A stretch of 64,000 nucleotides of DNA, taken from the NCBI RefSeq assembly GCF_033568475.1, contig NC_133123.1, forward strand, positions 3,224,001 through 3,288,000, read 5' to 3'. Below, one piece after another: positions 1 to 11,820 of the stretch. Source of the DNA: Henckelia pumila (taxonomy: Eukaryota > Streptophyta > Magnoliopsida > Lamiales > Gesneriaceae). A program made the translations under genes and the position numbers. Under the pieces are notes generated by a model. The model saw only the letters and a list, made by a program, of their open reading frames with translations. It was not told where the DNA came from and searched no databases. The first letter of the stretch is position 1, and the number at the start of each line of letters is the position of its first letter.

Positions 1-28
1 GTGGGCATGGTAGGTGGGCACTTGAAAG

Positions 29-76
<48 letters not shown>

Positions 77-640
77 TCTCCATTATCCAAGAAATGATAG
101 AAAAATTGGGACCATATGCCCATGAATCCCAATTAAGTTTTAGACAACATTTGATAACCGAAATTAAGATAGAGTGACCACGAAAATGGTGGAAAGAAGG
201 GCAAAGAGGTCCCTAACCTAAATCAATGTAATATACATATATATATAATATAAACAACAAATTTTTTTTTGAGATTGCCTCTCAAATATTAGTTTTACGA
301 GATAAATCTCCACTTGACTCGATCACTTGAAAAATTATTATTAACATATTACTTTTAACAATATATGAATCAATTCGTATAAATATAATCAATAAATATC
401 ATCGGTCTTCCGCTGCCCAATATATAAGTATGAAATGAAATGGAAAGGCGAGGAGTCCCAACTTCCAAGTTCCAAGCATGAGGGACAGCTTCAACAGTTG
501 GGAGGCCCACATGTTTATTCAGAGCTTTGTGTAAGTGACAAAATTCATTGAAATTATTGAACATGTAAAGAGACTGCATTGGTATCGGCGTAGCTCGCGG
601 GCCCAGGCCAGTCACCCACTCAAGGGGGCAAGAGTCAATA
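1..640. other. Upstream spacer with an (AT)n microsatellite
   Basis: AT-rich sequence upstream of the kinase gene. An uninterrupted AT dinucleotide run occupies about 32-73. Short open frames on both strands show no recognisable protein similarity. A CT-rich stretch at about 645-700 (runs of CTCTCTC) probably marks the start of the kinase 5' leader; this is inference from composition. Confidence 0.5.
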
Positions 641-1702
641 CTCATCTCCCTCTCTCTCTCACACAGCATTCTCAAAGCTTTTTCTTTCACTTTTTTTCTC
701 CATTATTTACTACACACAACTTGGTTTCTGGAAGAGGAAAAGAGGTGGGTTTGAGTCATTTTATTGTTTTCCTGTGTGTGTAGTTGAGGGCCTTACTTTG
801 ATGAAATTGTGAGCGGCTAAAGTTTCGATCTTCGTGACTTCAGGTTACGTCTTTTTGGGTAGGCTGTTCTCCTTGCTTTGCTTTTGAACTGATCTAGTGG
901 TATGCTTCGTGGGTTCTGCTTTTCTGCGTTTCTTGGTTTTGTTTGTGAGTTTTCGGGGGGTTGATGGATCCATCTTGGTGGGGTTTTACATAATACAAGT
1001 GGTGGGACATCGGTCAAGATCTGTGTTTTTTTCACGCACCTTTCCTTTTTTCTCGCTGTTTTTCTCCTGAACTTGTGCTTATCTTCTGGTATGTGGTAGG
1101 ATTTGACTGTGAGGCGTGTTCGAGGGACTGCATTTTGTTTTGCGGTTTAACCGAGTCTCTTTTGTTGCAATTCAGTGGTGGTTTGGAGAATCTTTACTTT
1201 TCTAATCAAAAAATTTGATTTCTTGAGGTGATATGGTTGTATTTTGAGGTATCAATTGATGGAAAGTTAGACGCTTTGTTGCTTTTCTGCGCATTGTATG
1301 GATCTGCATCTGCATCCAATTTTTCTTCCCGGCTCCGAACTTAACCGAGTTTTACTTTTGGGTCGGAGAAATATGAACTATGCTCCCTGCTACCCTTTTG
1401 TCACCAGATGCTGATTTTTTTATATATTTTTTTTTAGTTTTGGTTATGACTACGATCTGTATGGTAGCTATATGGACTTTGCTCGATGTTTTATCCTTTG
1501 TTCAAATTTCCCTTTACATGTTCATCTATATTAGTTAAATCACTTGTACTCTCCATATTGTTAATTCTGTGCAGTGTCTTGTGGCTAACCTGCAGATGTG
1601 GATTCAATTGTAAATGATGGTGCCTGCTTATGGTATTGGATGCGGATACGCTTTCATTTGGTCTTGAGAGTCTGATTAATCTACGGAGTCTGTAATCTTG
1701 TA

Positions 1703-4258
1703 ATGGCTTCTGATTCTTTCACCAAGGATTCCTCAGAAAAGCAAAGCAAAACTAATGGAGGGCAAGTTATTGAAGGGAATCCTCGGAAGGCTTGTCCCAT
1801 CCCAAATCCCAAAGTGGGGAAATTAGACCCCTCTGCGAAAGAAGTGTCTAGAACTGTTCAAAATTCGGCCTCAAAGGAACTAACCTCTGAAACTTTATTA
1901 GAAACAAAGTCTGTTAATTCCTTAGCTGGTAAAGTGGATTCAAACTTACATTTGGGTAGCACAAAACAAGTGCAGACACTCAATCGCGATAAGAAAACAT
2001 TCGATGATGCTGGAAATATCAAGAATCTCGCGGCTTCTGTCAAAGTTTCTGATGGAGAGAATGGTGTTACAAAAGCTAATGGCGGTGTTAAGCATATTGA
2101 TCGGAACGATTTTGTTGAGAGTGGAAAGAGCAGTCTGTGCAGGGGTAGCACAAGTACCGACATCAGTGATGAAAGTTCTTGCAGCAGCTTCAGTAGCAGT
2201 GTTAACAAACCACATAAAGCAAATGACCTACGATGGGAAGCGATACAGGCGGTTCGAGCAAAGGATGGGGTATTGGATCTCAGGCACTTCAGACTACTTA
2301 AGAAACTGGGCTGTGGCGACATTGGAAGTGTCTATCTATCTGAGTTGTGTGGTACCAAGTGTTACTTTGCAATGAAGGTAATGGATAAAGCATCGCTAGC
2401 TAGTCGGAAGAAACTGTTGCGAGCCCAGACAGAAAGAGAAATATTGCAGTCTCTAGATCATCCTTTTCTCCCAACCCTGTACTCGCATTTCGAAACAGAA
2501 AAATTTTCATGTTTAGTGATGGAGTTCTGTCCCGGTGGTGATTTGCATACGCTAAGGCAAAGGCAACCAGGAAAACATTTTTCTGAACAAGCTGTTAAGT
2601 ATGTCCCTTTCTTAACTCAGTCCCTATATTATTGCAAAATTTCTTAGAAATGCAACATTTGATTTCTTGAACTGCAGCAAAATACTTTGTCATTGCTTGA
2701 AAATGTCGAGCTTCTTGGATTGATCTTTATTGTGATTCAACATGTGTTTGGCCTCAAAGTGCTCCAGTGCTAATCCTGTGATATTTAGAAGCTCAAGCGA
2801 TGCCTTGGACTGGAACTGACATGAGAAAATTACATTATTATAAATTTGCTTATAAAATTTATTGAACTGACTCCCTCCAATCTGTTTACAGTGAATTAAA
2901 ACTCCTTTGGGGTTTAAGTTTCCCATTTGGCAAAATTTGGGGCATAACATTTATGCATTGATTTAATTAGTCTTGCGTTTGTGAATTTCGCAATGTTATT
3001 GTATTACCTTTTTACATGCTAAATATGTCTGGTGCTCCGTAAATTGGAATGCTCGGCTTGATGTACCCTTTCTCTGCCCCTATCTGCTATAAAAATTAAC
3101 TGATTTGTTGTATAGTAGAAAAGACAGCCAGCCATTCTTGGTTGATGAATGATTCTCATTTCTCATTTTCTCAGACATTGAGTGATGGCTTAATGCTCCC
3201 AATTGCTGGTTCCAAACTTTTTTTTTGGAACATTTATCCTTCGCTAGCCGTGTTGTATTTCAATCTATTTATCGTATCTTATAGGAAATTAAGAATAATC
3301 CTGACAAAAATCCCATCCCATTTACTTATAGATCATCATATTTTCTGGTTTGTAATATTTTCTTATTTGTAATTTTTCTTACAGGTTTTATGTAGCAGAG
3401 ATCCTGCTTTCTTTGGAATATCTGCACATGCTTGGCATTGTCTACCGTGACCTAAAACCAGAAAACGTGCTCGTGAGGGATGATGGGCATATAATGCTAT
3501 CAGATTTCGATCTTTCTCTCCGCTGTTCCGTCAGCCCTACTCTGATCAAGTCCTCGTCTCTTGAAGCCGAGCCCCTTCGTAAAGATCCGGTTTATTGTGT
3601 CCAACCAGCTTGCATCGAGCCATCTTGTATCCAGCCATCATGTATAGTCCCAACAACTTGTTTCGGGCCTCGTTTATTTTCGAGCAAATCCAAGAAAGAA
3701 AGGAAACCCAAAATAGAAACTGGCAACCAAGTAAGCCCGCTACCGGAGCTCATTGCCGAACCAACAGACGCACGTTCAATGTCATTTGTGGGCACCCACG
3801 AGTACTTGGCACCCGAAATCATAAAAGGTGAAGGGCATGGAAGTGCTGTCGACTGGTGGACATTTGGGATCTTTTTATATGAATTATTGTTCGGTAAGAC
3901 CCCTTTCAAGGGATCAGGCAACCGAGCCACCCTTTTCAACGTCGTAGGCCAGCCCTTGCGATTTCCGGAATCGCCGGTAGTAAGTTTTGCGGCCCGAGAT
4001 CTTATAAGAGGATTACTAGTGAAAGAGCCACAGCACAGATTGGGGTACAAACGTGGAGCAACAGAAGTGAAGCAGCATCCCTTCTTTGAAGGTGTGAATT
4101 GGGCTCTAATCCGTTGCGCAAGTCCCCCAGACGTCCCTAGACCATTCGAGATGGAGAAGATTGCTGGCCCTCCAGCACCAACTGGTCTAAAAGTTGCCTC
4201 TCCAGCCATCTCTTCTCAGCAGAGTACTAATAACTATTTGGAATTTGACTTCTTTTAG
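1703..4258 (+). CDS. D6PKL: AGCVIII serine/threonine protein kinase, D6PK-like
   Basis: Spliced CDS 1703-2598 joined to 3385-4258 (589 aa); the intron starts GTATGT and ends TTACAG, splitting the Lys codon before FYVAEI. The N-terminal 190 residues are Ser-rich and include a [12 protein letters not shown]-type motif shared by D6PK proteins. The kinase domain has a Gly loop (G203, G205, G208), ATP-binding Lys225, YRDLKPEN with catalytic Asp321, and DFD (339-341) in place of DFG, the AGCVIII hallmark. A roughly 100-residue insertion lies between DFD and APE (441-443). The protein ends in FDFF, a PIF/PDK1-docking type tail. Known D6PK-family kinases sit at the plasma membrane and phosphorylate PIN auxin exporters to promote polar auxin transport. 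A 5'-UTR intron is likely between about 745 or 841 and 1595, since nothing upstream of ATG 1703 is coding. Exact paralogue is uncertain. Confidence 0.93.
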
Positions 4259-4550
4259 TTGTCTTTTTTTTCACATTCTAGCTGCTGTTTACTTTTTCAG
4301 TGAACTAGAAATATGAATTTTTTTTTCCAAGCATTTGTGAGAACTTTAAGTAAATGTTGGTGCTTGCATTATTGCTCTGCAAATCTTGTAATACTGTTAA
4401 CATCAACCGATAATTATATCCAGCAAGTCCTTTGTTAAATTTGTTATAATTTCATTCATGTATGGCTTCAAGAAACTAGAACAAAGAAACAAAAAATTGT
4501 GCAAAAACCCATATTACGCATGAGCAGAGGCAAAAATTTAAAAACAATAT

Positions 4551-4575
4551 TGCGGTGAGCGTGGATCGAACACGC

Positions 4576-4618
<43 letters not shown>

Positions 4619-4623
4619 CCCGC
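4551..4623 (-). tRNA. tRNA-Phe (anticodon GAA)
   Basis: Read on the minus strand, 73 nt form a complete cloverleaf. The acceptor starts GCGGGGA and pairs with TCACCGC plus discriminator A. The D-loop contains AGCTCAGTTGGGAGAGC, the anticodon loop is CTGAAGA (GAA), and the T-loop is GTTCGATCC. There is no intron. It matches the canonical plant nuclear tRNA-Phe. It lies about 290 bp downstream of the kinase stop codon on the opposite strand. Confidence 0.97.
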
Positions 4624-7600
4624 GTTTTGAGAACATGTGAAATGTAAATTTACATAACGTAAAATCAGTAAATGATACTAACTTTTGCTTTAAATTTTTT
4701 TTATTGAAAAATTGTCACTTTTTCCACGTCCCTTTTCCACTAGACATTAAATCTTTTAAAGAATGAAGTGTCCATTCACTCACATTAGTCAAAAATCACA
4801 ATCCGACCAAAAAGAAAGGGGTGAGCTAAAGAAGTTGGGTCAATAGCGACCTTTCATTCACCCAAATATCAGCACTTTTCAAGTTGAAGAAGAATTCACT
4901 TAACTATTTTGGCACGTCTAATGGCTCATATTTGCATATTTGACTTTGACTTTTAATTAAGATAATCATTTATTTTAGCCTTAAGATTATGTATATTTTT
5001 ACCTAAAAACTCTTGAAAATATTAGAAATGTTAATTGTAAAATAAGCGTACAAACAATATAAAAGGTAAACACGAAAACTATATATATTATGACATATTT
5101 GTGCCACGAATATGTAGCATGTTTGGCACAATATATGTGGCATCGATTAATGTATATTGCGCACCATTAACTTAATTAATTAATTAAAAAAAATTTGATT
5201 CGACAAGAGCATGTGAATGCGGAACTCCTAACACCTCGAAAGATTCTCCTAAATTAATAAAGAAATAAATAGTTAATCTTGAATAATGAAGCTGATGCAT
5301 GTTAAAATAGTGTTTAGCATCTTTTGATGGAGGAAAACAACATGCTTAACACTTTGCCTTTTGTGTCTTTTCATGACCCTCAGCCCTCAGGCCCTCAATC
5401 ACTTTTTGAGAATTTCAAGATTTGTTTTCATGGCATCTTTCAAATTTTTTTTTGTCACCCAATCACACAAAAGACGTACATGTTAGCGCTTCAGACACAC
5501 GCGTTGCGTTCTTGTTGTTAAATGCTCACATCGATTTAGACAATACGCTTTTTTTGAGCTAGTTTTTGTATTGAGTTGAGCTCAAGTATATAATATCAAC
5601 ATGGTATCAAAGCTCAGATCTATCATTATGTGTTACATTATCCTAAATTTGAACATATTCAAAAATTTAGTTACATAATCACTTGCTTTATTGAAAAATT
5701 GAAATCTAAAAATTTTCCCAAGAATCATTTCATTTTTTTTTTGAATATTTCTATTTTATTCTATACCATCAAGGGTTTCGTTCGTCTGCGTGTGTGCGTG
5801 TATAGGGGAAAAGTTAAATATGCTTGTGGATGTTGACAGTTTTTTCTTTAATTTCTTTCTATTTGTGCTGTTTCCACTAAACACCATTAAAATTTCAAAG
5901 ACAAACATCCTCATTTCATGTAAGGCATAAAATACCACAATAATATGGACAAAACTGAAATTTATCATTACAACTATCATCCCCAAAGGAGCTTAATTTT
6001 TTATTTATTTATTATTTTTCTACAAAAGAGGGAGTTTGTGAAATCCTTTTATCATTCCATTTCGGGCTGATTGATTAAATGGGCCTCTAACTTCACGAAC
6101 TCCGATGGGCAAGTTATATGGGTCCATAATTGGGCCCTCTCAATCTAAAATTGATGTCCAGTATGCTACCCCTTTTATGTTCGTCCAAGAAATGACAAAA
6201 AAATGTCCCAAAGGTAGCAGACCTCGCTATAGAAATGACAAGGACTTCGATTATCTTAATCGATATTTTTTCAGACGAATTTGTTACACAGATTTGCTCA
6301 ATGCGATTTATTTGTCAAACATAATTTGTAAAATGTTACGTCAATCTGAGATTTATCCACTGTGCATCAAAAAACGACTATAAGTTTCTGTATCATTTTT
6401 TTAAAAAAATGACAAAAATAAAATTAAAAAACCCAAAAAAATAAAATAGACAAGACAAGACAAGACAAGACAATACATTAAAATTGCAAGGTGTCATGTC
6501 GACTGCCCAAGTCTTGGTAGTGTCCCATACTTAAATTACCATAAATTGGTGAGTTGTGTCCAATAAATTTCCATCTGACATTTTCCCATTTATAATTAAT
6601 TGATTTTTCAATCGATACCTGGCACCTTTTGACCCTTATACGGTTCAAATTTAATCGAATAAAGTTTCATATATGAATAATTTTTAAACTTTCGTTGAAA
6701 TCAAGCAATCTTACAAGCATATATATGTATATGTATTGTCTGCGCGCAAAGTCTTTGGCGAATATTATTATTATTGGGTACAATGATTTTGAGTGAAATT
6801 GGAGACAGTTGTAATCTTAATTGGACATTCTTTACAACGCAAAATTTGGTTCTCTAGCTCTATCATGCCACTCATATGTTAGGGAACAAGGAATAGGAAT
6901 CTGAACTTGCACGCACCAAAAACGTTTCGTTTTCTTTTAAAATTAAAATTATATCATACTGATTTTTTTTAGTGTATTCGTTATTTAAACAATTTATTCA
7001 AATATTCTCGTGTTATTCGGATGATAGAAAAACATGTGCATGAATAAATAGGACTCGAGGTAAAATGAGTCGGCTAGTCATGCAAAAATATGTAAAAACT
7101 AAAAACTTAACATAGAGGTAAAAGAAAATTTTTTGAGAGAGAATAATTTTGATGTCTAACTATGATAAACTTTACTTCAAAGTTGTCCTAATTATTGCAA
7201 AAGAATGGATGATAACTTGTTCAATATGGTTCACGTGAATTTCTTTCATGTAAATATATTATCCCAAAGATATTATAGACATTAAGAATTAATTCAAGTT
7301 ATCTTGTCAAGTTTATATTCGATGTCCATTTTCAATATTACGTTTTTGCATCATCCATGCATATACATTATTATTTAGTGTTACAAGCTAGGGTGAAAGA
7401 ATTATATATGTTATAACATAATTTCCGTTATGTTTTCACTTCTTTTGTCAAGTTTATACGAAATCAAATTCACAACATTAATAAGACTGAAAGGGAAAAT
7501 AAGGACAAGATCATCTATTTTAATGTCTTTTAATCCAATAGACCTACTCAATGGATTAAATCCACGTAGGACCCAAGCTCTCTGAACAATAATAATATAT

Positions 7601-8548
7601 TCTAAAAAAACACAAAAATACTATGGTTATGCAGATCTTCTTGAATATTTCAATCAATAGAATAATCATCAATTCAACTTACAAGTATATATGTCAAAAT
7701 ACTCAATATACTTCAATATTTTTAAGACTATAAATATATATATCTCAAGAATCTTTCCATTTTTATGAGATCATATTTTATCACATCTCTTCAAAATCTC
7801 CAATAAATCATCTTCAAATCAATATTTTTACCTTTTTTTTTCTTTGAGTTAATATTTTTACTTTCCCCTAAACAAAATACACTGACCAAATACAGGAACC
7901 GACAAAAATACAATTTATAAATATTTTTATATATATAACAAAAAATATCAGAAAACCATTAATTTGAATATAACAAAAATAACGATCTTTTCCATAACAA
8001 GAATTAATCCAACGGCTACGATGGGATGCAAGATTTTGGTTTGTACTCACTCGGGGCGCAGCATGATTGGATCATGTAGATGTCGGCAGTCTATAAACCT
8101 TGAAATCACAACCACCTGAATGTGCTTTCAAAGATTTAAGAAAAAATAAATTTGAGAACCCGTGAAGGATAAGGAGGCGAGAGTCATAAATCACGGTTCT
8201 TGTGTCAAAACAAAAAAACTCTGTTAATATTTGGAGTGATAATATAAAGAAAGAAGCAAAAAAAAAAAAAAAAAAAAAAAAACAAATTCTCTCCATTTTC
8301 CAATTGTTAATCGGTTTTAGGACACGAGTACTGCCAGTGCTTCAACGTCACAAATAGTCCAGCAGATCCCAAGAAATGGCGAGTGTGTATGGAATTGCAG
8401 TGGAATCGTTTTGGGGTCGGTGAGTATTAAGTTTAAATATCTATACTTGGAAACAATCAGCCAAAGATATTCTTTATTCCCATCAAGATTATTAAAAACT
8501 TTGCTTCGGTCTTGTCTTTTTCTTTCCATTTGAGAAGAAGAAGTTGAC
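4624..8548. other. AT-rich intergenic spacer
   Basis: About 3.9 kb with no supported gene. A pentanucleotide microsatellite (AGACA repeated) lies at about 6449-6475, and an A-run of about 25 bases at 8258-8282. Several short open frames lack family similarity and have no splice partners. I see no intact transposon termini. Confidence 0.6.
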
Positions 8549-8551
8549 ATC

Positions 8552-8558
8552 TATAAAA
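8552..8558 (+). promoter_or_regulatory. Candidate TATA box of the SEC14-like gene
   Basis: TATAAAA in the context CTATAAAAGA, about 190 bp upstream of the proposed start codon of the SEC14-like gene and in the correct orientation. The assignment rests on position and consensus only. Confidence 0.4.
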
Positions 8559-8748
8559 GATCCACGAAAGGTAGTGTCTTTTTCTTGAGTAGGAAGTTTG
8601 TATCGAGGGAAATAGAGGAACCGAAAAGACAGGCCTGCATTTTCACCAGAGCTGAGAAAAGGGCAACCCATCACGGGAAACAACGGTAAAAATTTTGAAA
8701 TCTGGTCTGAATCTATCGGCCAAAGTGTACGTGATGAAAGAATGCACA

Positions 8749-11466
8749 ATGATGAACATAACGGAAGATATGATCAAACAGTTTCAAATTTTGGTGGAAA
8801 AACGTCAGTTTCTCTGTTTGTCTTGCTGAATACTATTCCATCTGTTTGATCTTTGGATCTGCCGCTTGCTGATGTTTTCATGTTGTTCTTTAACACAGTT
8901 GACGACCCATTGAAGAAAACTTTCCAGGTGATTTTTGCCACCGATCTTGTTATGTATTTTGGGTGAATAATTCCGGAAAGGTGTGATTTTCTATGAACCC
9001 AAATTTGTGGTTTCTAAAGAGTGTTGATCTTTGTTGGTTGCTATGCATATAATATTCCTGATTGTGGCTGGGGATAATGTAATGGACAAAATCAAGTTAT
9101 ATTTCTGATTTAAGTTCGGTTTTGGGTTGATGGATAAACTGTATTAGTCTATTCTTGGTCAACTTAGTAGTTTGTGTATTAAACAATGGAGACTGACTGT
9201 GATCTGGTTTTAGGATATATAGAGATGGATTTCCTTTGATCTTTGCTGTTTTTTTCTTTTTTAGAGTTTCTTCTTGGGTTTTTACTGTTATCCAAGTGGT
9301 ATTGATCTTATTTTAAGCCAAGTTTCATTTTAGAACTGTGAGAAGAAAAGTGGTGGTTTCTTAATTCACTGGACTTGTTTTTGCATCATCTTCGCGACTT
9401 TTCTCAGGTTTAACTTGATCAGTTCAGTTACCCTGACCCCTAAATTATCTGATGTACTTTCTCGTTTTTTAACATCGAAAAGGGAGTTTCAGTACATAAA
9501 CTTGGTGGGAGCTTGCTTTATGTTCGATGCAAGAAGTTGATGTGAAATGAGTGCAATTCGATAGCTGAAACTTTTTCATTTTCAGAATATGCATCTAGGG
9601 TGTCAAAGGGAAACTTTGGTGAGGTTTCTCAAGGCAAGGGATGGAAATGTATTGATCGCCCATAAAATGGTTAGTTGATGGTTGGCTGGAATCCATTTAA
9701 AGGGGTCATTCTTTCTAGTTCTTTAACAGTAGTCATATTTTTCAGCTTACTGACTGTCTAAACTGGAGGATACAAAATGAAATTGACTGCACATTGTCGG
9801 TACGTTTTCGGATTTTCTCTTCATTTGAAAACTCACATTGTCATTTCCTTCTTCCCTGCTGATAGAGCTGGTTGCTTTTGCAGAAACCAATTGTCCCTAC
9901 TGACATGTATAGAGCAATAAGGGATTCTCAGCTTGTGGGAATGCCTGGATACACAAAAGAGGTTCTGTTTATACATCTTATAAAAACCATTGTCATTTTT
10001 TCTCCGTGGATCATTTGTTAAATTCGCAGCACCGATACAGCCATAATACGATGACATTGATTGTCATATATCTCTTTTATAGGGTGTTCCAGTCATTGCC
10101 TTAGGCGTAGGTCTCAGCACATATGACAAAGCACCCGTAAGATTTCATTTTTTTTATGGTTTAGTCACAAGCTACGAGTGTCTCGGAAAGTAGAAACTTT
10201 GCAGCTCTTGGAAATATGTAAATTATGTTCTTTATTGTGAAAAACTATTGCCAAGATTTTATGTTGGCTAATTCTTCGTTTTCTCTGTTTCAGGTTCATT
10301 TTTATATTCAATCACACATCCAAATGAATGAATACAGAGATCGTGTCATACTGGTGAGCTTCAGAATCTTCTTTACTTGAACGATAAAGAAAATGATGTT
10401 GCTATTTTTTTTTTATCTAGTTGACTTACTCAAGCTCATCTTATATAGCCTTCTGCAACCAAAAAATTTGGACGGTACATTGGCACATGCATAAAGATTT
10501 TGGACATGACCGGTTTAAAACTTTCTGCATTGAATCAAATCAAGGTGTCCGTAACCTTTTCTTTTTATTTTTAAACCCGCACTCAATCGTTGTATTTCAC
10601 ACTCTGAACCTCTCTCTCATTTCTTGAACTAACATACTTTTCTGGTTGCAGTTGTTATCTGCGATATCAACCATAGACGACCTGAACTATCCCGAGAAGA
10701 CAGACACTTATTACATAGTCAATGTGCCATACATATTTACAGCTTGTTGGAAGGTTTGGAATGAAGCATTCCTTCAGTTTTATCTTCAATAATATGCAAC
10801 ATTCATCTGATACTTTTCTGCTGCTATAGGTTGTTAAACCTCTTCTGCAGGAGAGAACTAGGAAGAAGGTGCAGGTTCTTTCAGGCTCCGGAAGGGACGA
10901 CCTGTTAAAGGTAGGCCACTCTTCTGGTCAATGAGTATAGGTGCGCAATCAGAGGCAGAAGGAGAGGGAGTCAGTGAGGCTAATAAACCAGACTGCCTTT
11001 ACATTTCCCCTCTACACGAGTATTTTTCCCCAGTGATGAAATAAAAATGCTGCTGCACCTTGCCTCAGTTGTAAAAAAAGTAGTTGACATAAGATTCATC
11101 CAGAAAACTTCCGTCATTCAACTTTTACCATTGCGACTTGTGCAGATTATGGATCAAGAGTCTCTCCCACATTTTTGCCGAAGGGAAGGCTCAGGGTCAT
11201 CCAGGCATGCCAGGAATGGAACGGGTAGTGACTGTTTTTCGTTGGACCATCCGTTTCATCAGCAGCTGTATAATTACGTTAAGGAGCAGGCCAAACTGTT
11301 GGAGATAGTCGCACCAGTCAGACACGGTCCATTCCATGTGGACTTTCCTGAGCCTGATCCAGTAGATATCAAGATTGCTCAAACTATAAAAAGTGAATTT
11401 CAAAGATTTGGGAAACAAAATGGTATTGCACCCCCATTACAAGAGCTTAAGATTACTGGGGAGTGA
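8749..11466 (+). CDS. SEC14-like CRAL-TRIO phosphatidylinositol transfer protein
   Basis: Eleven exons: 8749-8803, 8899-8927, 9586-9669, 9746-9799, 9884-9961, 10083-10136, 10294-10353, 10449-10544, 10652-10753, 10830-10910, 11146-11466. They join in frame to 337 aa and all introns are GT-AG. The N-terminal part (ETLVRFLKARD, AHKML, LNWR) is the CRAL-TRIO N domain. The lipid-binding domain follows, with VGMPGYTKEGVPV, ILDMTGLKLSAL, DDLNYPEKT, NVPYIFTACWKVVKPLL and LPHFCRREGSGSS. The family binds and exchanges phosphatidylinositol and phosphatidylcholine in the cytosol and at membranes, linking lipid metabolism to vesicle traffic. There is no C-terminal nodulin domain, so this is the short SEC14 class. 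In-frame ATGs at 8734 and 8752 are alternative starts. The 3' end converges on the Suc_Fer gene. Confidence 0.92.
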
Positions 11467-11820
11467 AGCTGGATGAAGCTTACATGCCTATGATGCCTTT
11501 TATTTTCAGTGAACTAACAACTTTCAAACTTGCATGTATCTGTCACTATTATGAAAGCAAAATGCTTTATCTTTCAAGCCCAATAATGGCAACAGTAAGG
11601 TGATATTATACTGTACAAAATGCAATACTATACAGTGAACCTACACGAAATATGACGGCCTCCCATGGTTCTAAAATACAAGACAGAAACAATCATGCTC
11701 AGTTGGATCGAATTCTTTTGACTTAAAGATGATAATCTATAATTTCAGCCATGAGGGAATCACGACTTGAACAGAAATTACCCACAATCACAAATGACAA
11801 CACAGCAATAGCATGAAATT
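11467..11820. other. Convergent 3' regions
   Basis: A 354-bp tail-to-tail spacer between the SEC14-like stop codon (+) and the Suc_Fer stop codon (-). It presumably holds both 3' UTRs and polyadenylation sites. No other gene is seen. Confidence 0.6.

Noticed and set aside
32-73. (AT)n run as a possible functional element
   Set aside because: Ordinary dinucleotide microsatellite.
370-690. 106-codon minus-strand open frame upstream of the kinase
   Set aside because: No family similarity; overlaps the probable CT-rich kinase leader and has no splice partners.
1858-2322. Antisense open frame across kinase exon 1
   Set aside because: Shadow of a conserved coding exon; composition follows the sense codons.
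8072-8296. Possible SINE or retroposed tail ending in a long A-run at 8258-8282
   Set aside because: No A/B box-like promoter and no flanking target duplication could be found.
11047-11145. Upstream in-frame extension of the last SEC14 exon starting MLLHLASV
   Set aside because: It lies in the intron; the acceptor TGTGCAG at 11140-11145 joins the conserved DLLK-IMDQESLPHF sequence exactly.
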